A stretch of 64,000 bases of DNA, from positions 96,154 through 160,153 of the forward strand of contig CAUZBP010000002.1 of NCBI GenBank assembly GCA_963578105.1. The letters are read 5' to 3'. A program made the position numbers and the translations under genes. The notes under the pieces are model-generated. The model had not been told where the DNA came from and did not search any database. It worked only from the letters and a program-made list of their open reading frames with translations. Each line of letters begins with the position of its first letter. The first letter of the stretch is position 1. This DNA is from GCA-2718815 sp963578105. GTDB taxonomy: Bacteria > Planctomycetota > Planctomycetia > Pirellulales > Pirellulaceae. This document shows, one piece after another, positions 36,745 to 45,682 of the stretch.

Positions 36745-38622
36745 ATGTTGGAATCTTTTCAGTTAGAGATGATTGACTACGTGATCTTCTTCGCTGCGCT
36801 GACGGGTGTGATGGCGATCGGGCTGTTCGCGGGACGAAAAGAAGACACCGCAGAAGATTATTTTTTGGCTGGGCGTTCTCTTCCCTGGTACGGTATCGCC
36901 GGGTCTATTTTCGGCAGTAACGTGAGTGCGAATCACCTGGTCGGAATGATGGGGATCGGATTCAGCATTGGTTTTGCGCAGAGTCACTTCGAACTGGGCG
37001 CGGTTGCTGCCTTGCTTCTGCTGTGTTACGGATTTCTGCCTGTCTACCGGAAACTGAATCTGTACACCTTGTCGGGTTATCTGGGTAAACGCTTTGATGA
37101 CCGCAGTCGAATCTCCTACACCGTGATCATGGTTTTCACGATGGTCGTCCTGCAGATGGTGCCGGGACTGTACATCGGATCCCGATCCATCTGTTTTCTA
37201 CTGGGCGGGGAGGCTCTCCAGCTTGATCTGGCTGCCGGGGAGGGGCAGAAAGTATTGGTCAGCAGCAGTTATTACGTCGCGTTTGTGATCGGACTCGGTG
37301 TGATTGCGGCAACCTACACATTTTTCGGCGGGCTCAAGGCCGTCGTGTGGACGGACGTGATCCAGTCGATTCTGATGCTCCTTTCGGGCATTGGACTAGC
37401 CATTGTTACCTTTGCGAATTTTGGAGGCTGGGAAGCGTTGATGAATGCGGACATGGAGGCGGGGGCCGTTTCGAAGATGCGTCTGTACCTTCCGATCAAC
37501 CATCCAGAGTTGCCCTGGACGGGAGCACTCACCGGGCTGATGTTCATGCATTGTTTCTACTGGGGTACCAACCAGTTTATTGTTCAACGGGCGCTGGCAG
37601 CAAAGAGTGATAAGCAGGCACGGATTGGCATTATCGCGGCCGGTTTTCTGAAATTGCTGATCCCGTTTTTTACGATTGCAACCGGTGTGGCTGCCTTCTA
37701 CATGTTCCAGAAATCTCCCGAGTTTCAAGGCCAGAAGGTCGATCCTGACACCGCGTTCACCGTTCTTGTCAATCACCTGATTGGCCCGGGGTTTGTGGGA
37801 TTGATTGCTGCGGGATTGATTGGTGCCATCCTGTCATCCATTGATTCGATGATGAACTCGGCTGCGACCCTGGTGACTGTGGATATCTATAAACCCTATG
37901 TGAAACCTGATGCCACTGATCGGGAAATGATTGTCACGGGAAGAATCACGATCCTTGTTTCCATGGTGTTGGCCGTTTTGATGGCAATCTTTGTCATGGA
38001 CCCTAATTCGGAGAAAAACTTTTTTCTGCAGATCGTTGACTACCAGACTTACTTCACTCCGGGCTTGTTGATGGTATTTCTACTGGGAATGTTCTGGAAA
38101 CGGGGAACTTCCACGGCAGCCTTTGTCACGATCATTGCAGGGGTTGTTTTTTCCTGGATGACGGTTTGGATTTACGACACCTACCTGGGCAGCGAGGGTG
38201 CCCTGCTGGGCGAAAAAATCAATTTCCTGCATCGCGTGGTTGTGGTCACCGGACTCTCGTCGGTGGTCTTTGTTATCGTGAGCCTGATGGAGCCCGCCGA
38301 TCCAGAGAAGAGCAAGAATACCTGGTCCGGTCTCGGGGGACATGCCCCGGAACGATTCAAACGCCTCGGGCTCTCTGTCCTGCTGGCGATCGGGATTTAT
38401 GTTTCGCTCGGAATGCTGGTGTATCTGGAGAACCTCACACCGGTGGTAGCTGCTTGGATCGCTGCGTGTTGGACTCTGGGTGCCTATCTCCGGGAAGTTG
38501 TCCAGAGCCGTAATCGCGAACCCCAGTCGGCAAGCCTGTTGCACGACGTGGTGACGGATGATCGTACGTACGCGGGATTACTGGCCGCATGCGCCATGTT
38601 CATCATGTTCTATTTCTTTTAG
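36745..38622 (+). CDS. SSS-family sodium/solute symporter
   Basis: A 625-residue membrane protein with about 14-15 hydrophobic segments, matching the SLC5/SGLT-like group. Motifs: YFLAGRSLPWYGIAGSIFGSNVSANHLVGM (TM1-2), LSGYLGKRFDDRSR, TDVIQSILMLLSGIGL and GLIGAILSSIDSMMNSAATLVTVDIYKPY, the sodium-site helix. ATG 36745 follows GTGGAGTG. It probably imports sugars or sugar derivatives with Na+, which suits a marine organism. The nearest enzyme genes are DegT and PhyH, both convergent or distal, so the substrate remains open. Confidence 0.88.
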   Translation: MLESFQLEMIDYVIFFAALTGVMAIGLFAGRKEDTAEDYFLAGRSLPWYGIAGSIFGSNVSANHLVGMMGIGFSIGFAQSHFELGAVAALLLLCYGFLPVYRKLNLYTLSGYLGKRFDDRSRISYTVIMVFTMVVLQMVPGLYIGSRSICFLLGGEALQLDLAAGEGQKVLVSSSYYVAFVIGLGVIAATYTFFGGLKAVVWTDVIQSILMLLSGIGLAIVTFANFGGWEALMNADMEAGAVSKMRLYLPINHPELPWTGALTGLMFMHCFYWGTNQFIVQRALAAKSDKQARIGIIAAGFLKLLIPFFTIATGVAAFYMFQKSPEFQGQKVDPDTAFTVLVNHLIGPGFVGLIAAGLIGAILSSIDSMMNSAATLVTVDIYKPYVKPDATDREMIVTGRITILVSMVLAVLMAIFVMDPNSEKNFFLQIVDYQTYFTPGLLMVFLLGMFWKRGTSTAAFVTIIAGVVFSWMTVWIYDTYLGSEGALLGEKINFLHRVVVVTGLSSVVFVIVSLMEPADPEKSKNTWSGLGGHAPERFKRLGLSVLLAIGIYVSLGMLVYLENLTPVVAAWIAACWTLGAYLREVVQSRNREPQSASLLHDVVTDDRTYAGLLAACAMFIMFYFF

Positions 38623-38801
38623 GCCGGATTGGTACGTTTAACAAAACCGGTCATCGGTTGCGCGTGGAGTCTGGCTGGGCGACTGGGCCGCGACTTACGA
38701 GCAGTCTGTTCTGCCGTTTAACGCCTGTTGGATCCGTTAGATCATCTACACGGAGTTGCTTGCTTTCGGCCGCACTGGGTGATCCCCACTTGCAGGTCGC
38801 C

Positions 38802-39920
38802 TCAGCTGCACCAACTTTGAATTGCCTGAATCACCTGGTCCTGCTGATCTTGCTTCAGTTGCGGATACATCGGCAGACTGAGGATCTTACCCGCTGCGTC
38901 TTCGGTTTGGGGGAGACGATCGGAGCCCAGGAAGCGGTTCTGGTAGGCAGGCTGCTGGTGGATTGCGACCGGATAGTGGATCGCTGTTCCAATATCGCAC
39001 TGACTCAAGTAATCACGCAGCTCATCCCGGCGTTCGCTGCGCACAACGTATTGGTGATAGACATGCTCAGCAGATTCTCTCACGCAGGGAGTCACCAGCG
39101 GTGATTCAGACAACGCTTCGTCGTAGGTCAGGGCAATCTGGCGTCGAAGTTCATTATCCTCGTCAAGCGTCTGCAGGCGGACATTGAGGATGGCGGCTTG
39201 CAGTTCGTCCAACCGCGAATTCAACCCCGGCGCAGCGCTCACAAAACGATCCCGCCAGCCATATTCACGTAGCTGACGAACACGTGCGGCGATTTCCGGA
39301 TCGTCTGTCAGCACCATGCCTCCGTCGCCAAAAGCGGCCAGGTTTTTGGTCGGATAGAAACTGAAAGCGGCGGCCCGTCCCCAGGAACCTGTTTGCCGGC
39401 CTTGCAGGGCAGACCCATGGGCTTGTGCGGCGTCCTCCACGACTGTCAATCCGTGGCGGTTGGCGATCTCCAGGATCCGGGGCATGTCGGCAGGTTGGCC
39501 GTACAGATGGACCGGTACAATCGCGGCCGGACGGCCATGGCCACCATCGGCTGCAGATCGGATTGTTTGGTCCAGCTGGTCCGGTGACATGGAGTACGTA
39601 TCAGGATCGATATCGACCAGAGCCACGTTAGCCCCACTGCGCTGAATACCTGCCACCGTGGCCACGGCGGTATGCGAAACCGTGAAGACGAGGTCACCGG
39701 GGCCGATGTCGCAGGCGCGCAGAGCAATTTCGATGGCGTCCGTTCCGGATGCCACGCCAACTCCGGCAGCGACTTCTACGTATCTGGCAAACGCCTTCTC
39801 GAAGTTTTCCACTTCTTTTCCCAGAATGTACCAACCACTGTCCATCACGCGCGCAACCGCAGCATCGATGTGTTCTTTATTCTTGGCGTACCCGGCAGCC
39901 GGACTGGTCTGGGGAATCAT
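38802..39920 (-). CDS. DegT/DnrJ/EryC1/StrS-family PLP aminotransferase
   Basis: A 372-residue fold-I PLP enzyme. GVASGTDAIEIALRACDIGPGD binds the cofactor phosphate, VEDAAQAHGS holds the Asp facing the pyridine N, and FSFYPTKNLAAFGDGG contains the Schiff-base Lys. It would transfer an amino group to a keto-sugar nucleotide, as in surface-polysaccharide or antibiotic sugar synthesis. Its relatives also include non-aminating 3-dehydratases, where the Lys is replaced by His; here Lys is retained. The family normally occurs in nucleotide-sugar gene groups; none is directly adjacent, but two glycosyltransferase-like genes lie at 12.6-14.6 kb. Confidence 0.88.
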   Translation of the reverse strand: MIPQTSPAAGYAKNKEHIDAAVARVMDSGWYILGKEVENFEKAFARYVEVAAGVGVASGTDAIEIALRACDIGPGDLVFTVSHTAVATVAGIQRSGANVALVDIDPDTYSMSPDQLDQTIRSAADGGHGRPAAIVPVHLYGQPADMPRILEIANRHGLTVVEDAAQAHGSALQGRQTGSWGRAAAFSFYPTKNLAAFGDGGMVLTDDPEIAARVRQLREYGWRDRFVSAAPGLNSRLDELQAAILNVRLQTLDEDNELRRQIALTYDEALSESPLVTPCVRESAEHVYHQYVVRSERRDELRDYLSQCDIGTAIHYPVAIHQQPAYQNRFLGSDRLPQTEDAAGKILSLPMYPQLKQDQQDQVIQAIQSWCS

Positions 39921-40017
39921 GCGGAAACTTCTGTCTCTAGAGAGTGTGTTCTTGAAAGATAACGGGGCTGGCCCTGTATACAGTTTCGGCGCAAATCACC
40001 GGTTTACTTTCTCCTAT

Positions 40018-40824
40018 CTATTCTTCGGTCAGTTGGCCTCGGAAATCTGTGTTCCAATTCAGTTGATGTTTGGTGAGGGCTTGCACTTGAGGTGGGAGTG
40101 TTTGGTAAACTTCAGGGCTCACGGGATAGATGTCCGGCGTAATACGACCAAGCCACCAGGGTGCGTAATTACAGTTGACGGCAACTCGCTGATGCGAGCT
40201 TTGATTGGCGCCCGCGGCATGCCAGCAGGTGTTGGGTATGATGGCTACGCTGCCCGCAGGCGCTGTCACGGTGACTTGACCATCCAGATCATCTGCGGTT
40301 GGTTCTGGAATCCGCCGCAAGCGATGGCTTCCGGGCAGCACCCGTGTTCCACCGGTTTCTCGGGAAAAGGGCGTCAGAATCCACATGACGTTCACCGTGA
40401 AGGGAAACTCTGGTAGGGGCTTGTCCGGGTTGAGTTGTCCCATCGGCGGATCGTTGTGCCAGACTCCGGGATCAGATCCCGGGTGCGCCACCAGTCCATC
40501 CATATTACACAGTCGAATTTGATCCTCGGCAGGCCAGGCGAACGCGTTGGCCTGGGCCTCGGTTCTTCCGCCGAGCAGTTGCCGGACAATTTCCAGGACC
40601 GGAGGGCAGGCCGTCAACGAGGCAAAACGAAGGTCAAAGTTAAGTAGGGTCAGATAAGCTTCCCAGCCCTGAACGCCCGGACTTCGAGTGGGACAACGCA
40701 GTGTCAATTCCGCAATTTCTGCCGCATCGTCAGGGGAAATCACGTTGGCAATGACGGCGAACCCGTCCTCGTCAAGTGACTTCAAGACGTCCGGGATGGA
40801 GAGCTCGGAGGTGATGTTTAACAT
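40018..40824 (-). CDS. PhyH-family dioxygenase
   Basis: A 268-residue Fe(II)/2-oxoglutarate dioxygenase. VWHNDPPMG has the HxD pair, NTCWHAAGAN the distal His and SHQRVAVNCNY an Arg in the expected place; PFSRETGGTRVLPGSHRLRR is the usual strand preceding the distal His. No signal peptide. It lies upstream of the DegT aminotransferase on the same strand with a 97-bp gap and may be co-transcribed with it. Substrate unknown. It differs clearly from the PhyH protein at 26257. Confidence 0.84.
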   Translation of the reverse strand: MLNITSELSIPDVLKSLDEDGFAVIANVISPDDAAEIAELTLRCPTRSPGVQGWEAYLTLLNFDLRFASLTACPPVLEIVRQLLGGRTEAQANAFAWPAEDQIRLCNMDGLVAHPGSDPGVWHNDPPMGQLNPDKPLPEFPFTVNVMWILTPFSRETGGTRVLPGSHRLRRIPEPTADDLDGQVTVTAPAGSVAIIPNTCWHAAGANQSSHQRVAVNCNYAPWWLGRITPDIYPVSPEVYQTLPPQVQALTKHQLNWNTDFRGQLTEE

Positions 40825-41024
40825 GGTTCTTCTTCAACCTTGCGGGGGTGTGGCCATGCGGGTCGCCGAGCAGTCTGAAACACTCTGACAAGACCTGGGT
40901 TGCGGATGACCTCGAGTCAACGCCTCCGTTTTACTGTACTGCGTGCGGATCAGGGCTAGTGCAAGTTCCGTATCGGTAACATGGCACCGGCGATGGATCA
41001 AGCCCAACCAGCCCCGAGGATACA

Positions 41025-41087
41025 GCCGTACCACTTCGAGCTGTTGCCGTACCACTTCGAGCTGTTGCCGTACCACTTCGAGCTGTT
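41025..41087 (+). repeat. 21-bp tandem repeat, three perfect copies
   Basis: The unit GCCGTACCACTTCGAGCTGTT occurs at 41025-41045, 41046-41066 and 41067-41087, followed by a degenerate partial fourth copy. The length is a multiple of three, so the repeat could expand without frameshift if translated, but no gene is evident there. Confidence 0.9.
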
Positions 41088-41106
41088 GCCGTGCCGAGTC
41101 GAACGG

Positions 41107-41232
41107 TCAGTGGTAATTGACGTGCACCTCCAGTTTTTCGATCGAGATTGCGTGCTGCGTGTCCGGATGACGGGAGAAGACGCGGACTCCGACGAGGTTT
41201 TCTCCGACTGCAAACAAATCACTCGGCAGCCG
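41107..41232 (-). pseudogene. C-terminal relic of a secreted carbohydrate-protein-like gene
   Basis: On the minus strand this frame reads LPSDLFAVGENLVGVRVF, then IEKLEVHVNY before a TGA at 41107-41109. This is the look of the final beta-sandwich of secreted planctomycete glycosidase-like proteins, such as the end of the protein at 15004-16752. In frame, a TAG at 41233-41235 closes it upstream. Just beyond, in another frame, is a 38-codon stretch that starts with a signal-peptide-like MAALLFAAVSG. The pattern fits an internal deletion leaving the two ends. The family identification rests on a short peptide. Confidence 0.4.
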
Positions 41233-41792
41233 CTAGGTGTTCCTCGGAAAGAAGGATTGTTTTTCCCGGGCTACCTGCTGACAGGGGTGAAAGAGTGGCT
41301 GGTCCGGATACTGCCGCAAAAAGCAAGGCAGCCATTAGACGATGGTGATGGTTCATGCTCGGAGTTTTTTGTGGAGGCCGTGTGTTAGGAAACCTGTAGG
41401 CAAGCCACGCAGCGGTGTCATCAAAAGGTTCTAGAAGAATTTGTCCTCAGGTTACATCTTGCAAGCGGTCAGGATTCAAACTCCTGCTACCGTTTTTCGG
41501 CGTGGCGCTTCAGAATCAGCTCTTGTCCGGATCATGTCAAGTAGTTGCTCACGACAGGAAACGATTGTGGTGACGGGCTGCACCGCAAAATGCTGTCTGA
41601 CACCTGTTGTGTCACGTGGGTAGCGAGAGCAAATGGGAAATCGGTCACCCGGAAGATAACCCTACTGCTTGTTCGCGGTAACGCTGTTCTACCGAACTGG
41701 CTGTAAACCATTGCGTTGTGGGTTTAACCAGCAGATAATGGCGGCCGTTGGAAGTTGCGGTTGCCAACATGGTGTCCGTCTCGACAGTCGAC

Positions 41793-41809
41793 AGGCGGTG
41801 TGACCGCCT
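41793..41809. promoter_or_regulatory. Inverted repeat upstream of DUF1080 gene
   Basis: AGGCGGT-GTG-ACCGCCT is a perfect seven-base-pair palindrome, about 70 bp before the ATG at 41880. It may be an operator or the stem of a terminator for an upstream transcript; no T-run follows directly. Confidence 0.3.
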
Positions 41810-41879
41810 TCGTTCGGTTTTCACTGCAATCAATCAATCCTGTCACAGGGAGTGTTGAAACACTTTTCAATGAATCACG

Positions 41880-42941
41880 ATGTACACACGAATCCTACCA
41901 CTCTTGCTAGTCAGCGTAGCATGTATCTCAACCTGTACCCCGGTGGTGGGGGGTGCTGAGTTGCCTGTATTTACCGATCCGGTCCAGGCAGGACCAGATT
42001 TTCTTGTCCAGGGGGAGTATGTGGGCAAGGTTGGTGGCGAGTTGCCAGTTGGCATTCAGGTGATTGCAGTGGGTAAGCACCAATTTCTGGGAGTCCTCTA
42101 TCCGGGTGGGCTTCCGGGAGCAGGCTGGGAAGAACGGCGTGTTTTTCACTTTCAGGGCGAGACGCGCGACGGCGCAACGCCGTTTCACGGAGTTCATGGT
42201 GAACGCTTGATGTACACCAATCATGATTTTCAGGGACTGATTAGTGACAACGTTATCACTGGTCAGGCCAGCATGTTTCGCAACAGGTTCCAGGACGTCA
42301 CGCTGCTTTTGAGCAAGGTACATCGCAAATCTCCCACGCTGCATGCCAAGCCTCCGAAGGGTGCTCTCGTCCTGTTCGATGGTAGTAGTGTCAAGGAGTG
42401 GGAAGCAGGTCGACTTGTTGACGGGGACTTGCTTGGAGAAGGAACCATCTCCAAACGGAGATTTGGTAGTCTGCAGATTCACCTGGAATTTCGTTGTCCC
42501 TTCGCACCGCTACGGCGCGGTATGCACCGGGGAAATAGCGGGCTGTATGTCAAGCAAGAATGGGAGGTGCAGATTATCGATTCTTTCGGCTGGCATCACG
42601 AAAATCGTAAGTTCGAACGGCTTTCCAAATTTGGTCGTTGCGCTGGAATCCACGAGATGGCTGGGCCACGGATCAACATGTCTTTCCCGCCCCTGGCGTG
42701 GCAAACCTATGATATTGATTTTGCAATGGCGGTTTTTGACGGCCAGGGAAACAAGACTGCCCCGGCAATGATGAGCGTGCGGCACAATGGAGTGTTGGTC
42801 CACGATCAATTTGTCTTGCCGGCTGTTTCTCCGGGAGTGGACCTGTCGAAGTCCAAAGAAAGGGACACCGGTCCCCTTCATCTTCAAGATCATGGTAATC
42901 CTGTTCGCTTTCGTAACATTTGGATTATGGAAGGAAATTAG
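41880..42941 (+). CDS. Secreted DUF1080 protein with N-terminal accessory domain
   Basis: A 353-residue exported protein. Signal peptide 1-26. Residues about 40-145 form an accessory domain (FLVQGEYVGKVGG, GIQVIAVGKHQFLGVLYPGGLPGAGW) that I associate with planctomycete DUF1080 proteins. The DUF1080 domain follows: VLFDGSSVKEWEAG, RGMHRGNSGLYVKQEWEVQIIDSFG, AWQTYDIDFAM, VRHNGVLVHDQF, LQDHGNPVRFRNIW. It would bind or hydrolyse an oxidised disaccharide outside the cytoplasm, by analogy with 3-keto-disaccharide hydrolases. It opens a run of four same-strand exported-protein genes up to 46450. Confidence 0.85.
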   Translation: MYTRILPLLLVSVACISTCTPVVGGAELPVFTDPVQAGPDFLVQGEYVGKVGGELPVGIQVIAVGKHQFLGVLYPGGLPGAGWEERRVFHFQGETRDGATPFHGVHGERLMYTNHDFQGLISDNVITGQASMFRNRFQDVTLLLSKVHRKSPTLHAKPPKGALVLFDGSSVKEWEAGRLVDGDLLGEGTISKRRFGSLQIHLEFRCPFAPLRRGMHRGNSGLYVKQEWEVQIIDSFGWHHENRKFERLSKFGRCAGIHEMAGPRINMSFPPLAWQTYDIDFAMAVFDGQGNKTAPAMMSVRHNGVLVHDQFVLPAVSPGVDLSKSKERDTGPLHLQDHGNPVRFRNIWIMEGN

Positions 42942-43196
42942 AAGTGTTTCCCGTGACTCCCGGGTGCATGTTTTTGACCGGTTTCGAAAGTAATCCGGGA
43001 AGAGAACGACGAAAAACCTTGGAGTGGAGGGACTTTCGGCCTGTGTTGAAAGATGGCATGTTCGAGCCGGTTCGATTACCAGATGGTGTCTGTTAGAATT
43101 CTGTCAGCAGATTCCTTTCTCGCCGGTCTTGTCCGGGAAAGACTGGTGCGGTCATCGAAGCAACGCCGGGACGGTTAATATTCAGGTGGGGTCATA

Positions 43197-44174
43197 GTGG
43201 TGGATAAAGTCTTTCTCCACGCAGTTTTGAGTGGTTGGCTTGTCGGGACGACGCTGGTTACTGCGGGGGTATCTCAGGAGCAGAACGAAGCGTCAGAAAT
43301 TTCAGTCCAAACACCACAGCGTGTTGTTCGGGTGGCGGCAGTCTCGTTTGTTCCGGTGAAATTTGATCTGGCAGGTAACGCCGACCGGTTGGAACAATGG
43401 TTCCGTGAAGCGAAACGAGGTGGGGCCCAACTGGCAGTCGGGCCGGAAGGAGCGCTGGAAGGATACGTTGTGAATGAGATCATCGCTGGCGAGGAACCGG
43501 CAGAGAAGATGAAAGGCGTCGCCGTGTCCATGGATGGCCCGCTGATCCAGCGTTTTCAACGGCTGGCGGAAGAACTCGAAATGTGTCTCGCTTTTGGATT
43601 CGCTGAACGGATCGAGGATGACGTGTTCAATTGCGCGATATTCATCGACCAGAAGGGAAGAATCTGCGGCCGGTACCACAAGATGCAACTGGCTGAAGGT
43701 TACCATCCTTCTTGGTGGTTTAACCGGCTCGGCCAAAAGAGTCGTGCGTTCGATACTCCACTTGGCCGTTGTGGATTTATGATCTGCAATGATCGCTGGA
43801 ATCCGCAACTGGCGCGTATTCCTGTCCTGGATGGGGCGCAATTTCTGGTGATTCCCGCCATGGGTTCACGCAGCAAATCCCAGGATGAGGCGGTGCTCAG
43901 CCGTGGTCGAGAAAACCAGGTGCCAATTGTTGAGGCGAACGTAGGTGTAACGCTTATCGTGGACAACAACCGGATCGCAGCTGTTGATCGCCACGAGGAA
44001 GGCATCACGTTCGGAGAAATTACGGTGTCGGTTGGCAAGGTGCAAGCGGACGAACGTGACAGCGTTGAACAGGCATTTCTCGAGTTGCGTGAGGAAAGGA
44101 TGCAACGTCGTTACGCAGCGACCATGCAGAAAATATCCGGAAATAAAAACAAGGGGGCGGAGAAAAAACAGTAG
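43197..44174 (+). CDS. Exported nitrilase-superfamily amidase
   Basis: A 325-residue carbon-nitrogen hydrolase. Unusually for the family it begins with a signal-peptide-like helix (VFLHAVLSGWLVGTTLVTAG), indicating export. Catalytic residues: E84 (GPEGALEGY), K162 (RYHKMQL) and C197 (FMICNDRWNP). The surrounding pattern suggests an aliphatic amidase or N-carbamoyl hydrolase rather than a true nitrilase. GTG 43197 follows AGGTGGGG. It lies between a DUF1080 gene and a sialidase gene on the same strand, so it may act on amide groups of amino sugars or peptides released nearby; this is inference. Confidence 0.84.
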   Translation: MVDKVFLHAVLSGWLVGTTLVTAGVSQEQNEASEISVQTPQRVVRVAAVSFVPVKFDLAGNADRLEQWFREAKRGGAQLAVGPEGALEGYVVNEIIAGEEPAEKMKGVAVSMDGPLIQRFQRLAEELEMCLAFGFAERIEDDVFNCAIFIDQKGRICGRYHKMQLAEGYHPSWWFNRLGQKSRAFDTPLGRCGFMICNDRWNPQLARIPVLDGAQFLVIPAMGSRSKSQDEAVLSRGRENQVPIVEANVGVTLIVDNNRIAAVDRHEEGITFGEITVSVGKVQADERDSVEQAFLELREERMQRRYAATMQKISGNKNKGAEKKQ

Positions 44175-44346
44175 ATGTCAGATGCGAGTTCACGACACGT
44201 TTCGTGTTCCTCAGAAAACGTCCATCTTTCGTGCTGCAATTTGCAAGACACCTAACGCTAAACCTGTCGGCCTGAGAGAGGTTGGCTGGCTGGGGAGACT
44301 CTATTCTGAACCACAGAAGTTCAAAACAAAGGAACGGGTGACAACG

Positions 44347-45492
44347 ATGAAAACGACGACGAACCTCCTGTTACTGGGAGCCTGGTTGCTTTTAAGTCAG
44401 CAAGGTGCTGTGGCGGAACCACTTTTTGAGACAAAAGACGTATTCATCGCCGGGCTTGATAATGTTTGTGAGTATCGCATTCCCACCTTGGTGACCACGG
44501 GGCAAGGTACCCTGATTGCGATTTGTGACGCACGCGTTGAAAAACCCGGGGATGCAATCAATAACATTGATTTAGCGATGAAGCGCAGCCTGGACAACGG
44601 CCGGACTTGGGGTCGCATGCAGATCATTGCCGACTTTTCCGGGCAAAACGCGGCCTGTGATGCAAGTGTCCTGGTGGACGACAAAACTGATACGGTCTGG
44701 GTTCTGTATGACTACATTGTGGACGAGCCTGCCCAGTTTGTTCAGCGTCCTCGTGAGACACGGAACGTGGAGTTGCATTTGATTCAGAGTCACGACGACG
44801 GACAAAGTTGGTCGCCTCCCAGGACAATCCTGCCCACCAACCAAGCCGGCAGTTGGTTGGCCCTGTGCGCAGCGCCAGGCCGTGGTATTCAGACAAGCGA
44901 TTCACAACTGATTTTTCCCTGTTACACCCGACGGGAAAAGCACGACCACTCACACTTGCTGACCAGTGGCGATGGTGGTGATACCTGGCAGCTCACGTCC
45001 GACGCTGGTCCCAAGGTCAACGAGTGTCAGGTGGTTGAACTGCTGGATGGATCCTTTATTTTGAATATGCGCAGTCTTCGCGGACACGGTTGCCGGGCCG
45101 TGGCGAGGACAGAGGATGCAGGGGAAAACTGGCAACAGATGGTGGATGATTCGGGTCTCCCCGAACCGATGTGCCAGGCTTCTTTTATCCGGTACACCGA
45201 TCAACGTGCAGGCTTTGGAAAGAACCGCTTGTTGTTTTCGAATCCCGCGAACGCGTCCCAACGTAGTAATTTTATCATTCGCATGAGTTACGACGAGGGA
45301 CAGACGTGGCCGGTCTCGAAAGTGCTCAATACGGGACCATCCGCCTACTCGTGTCTGACAGTTCTAAAGGATGGGACCATCGGCGTGCTCTACGAAAACG
45401 GTGTTAGCAACCCGTATGAGAAGTTGACGTTTGTGCGTTTCAACCTGGAATGGCTTACGGAAGGGCGGGACCGTTTGGTTCAGGGGAATTGA
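44347..45492 (+). CDS. Secreted sialidase (BNR-repeat) family protein
   Basis: A 381-residue exo-alpha-sialidase-like beta-propeller. Signal peptide 1-23 (GAWLLLSQQGAVA). EYRIPTLVTTGQGTLIAICDAR holds the RIP arginine and the catalytic-loop Asp; Asp boxes are visible at SLDNGRTWG, SHDDGQSWS, SGDGGDTW, TEDAGENW and SYDEGQTWP. MCQASFIRYT and the final ENG...YEKLTFVRFNLEWL fit the nucleophile region (Tyr/Glu) and C-terminus. It may release sialic acid or a related nonulosonate or may cleave another glycan, as many planctomycete BNR proteins do. ATG 44347 is chosen because the signal peptide starts there; the frame is open back to 43984. Confidence 0.85.
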   Translation: MKTTTNLLLLGAWLLLSQQGAVAEPLFETKDVFIAGLDNVCEYRIPTLVTTGQGTLIAICDARVEKPGDAINNIDLAMKRSLDNGRTWGRMQIIADFSGQNAACDASVLVDDKTDTVWVLYDYIVDEPAQFVQRPRETRNVELHLIQSHDDGQSWSPPRTILPTNQAGSWLALCAAPGRGIQTSDSQLIFPCYTRREKHDHSHLLTSGDGGDTWQLTSDAGPKVNECQVVELLDGSFILNMRSLRGHGCRAVARTEDAGENWQQMVDDSGLPEPMCQASFIRYTDQRAGFGKNRLLFSNPANASQRSNFIIRMSYDEGQTWPVSKVLNTGPSAYSCLTVLKDGTIGVLYENGVSNPYEKLTFVRFNLEWLTEGRDRLVQGN

Positions 45493-45682
45493 CAAAGTTC
45501 CCGCAGTCATGCGGTTGGAAAAAATAGTTCGTTGGGAACTCACCACGGAAACGTCCGGTTGGCATTCCGGGAACCAACGATAAGCAATGGGGACGGGGTA
45601 CCGGATACTCGTGACCTGAACGATGTTCGCGTATCAGACTTCTTTGGTGTTTTTCTGCGAACTAATTTGGAAATGGTGTTCC

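Larger units (their letters stand above)
40825..41879. other. 1-kb gene-poor region with repeats and a gene relic
   Basis: This is the longest gene-free stretch. It contains a 21-bp triple repeat (41025-41087), a minus-strand coding relic (41107-41232) and an inverted repeat before the DUF1080 gene (41793-41809). Between 41240 and 41790 I see nothing that can be supported. A frame on the plus strand at 40981-41388 includes the repeat as a seven-residue peptide repeat but has no family character. Confidence 0.5.

Noticed and set aside
40981..41388. Plus-strand frame containing the 21-bp repeat
   Set aside because: Composition is not host-like, the frame exists partly because of the repeat, and the opposite strand carries a better relic.
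41470..41486. tRNA T-arm-like hairpin CAGGA-TTCAAAC-TCCTG
   Set aside because: The loop fits a T-loop, but no acceptor stem, anticodon arm or CCA fits around it, so it is probably chance.
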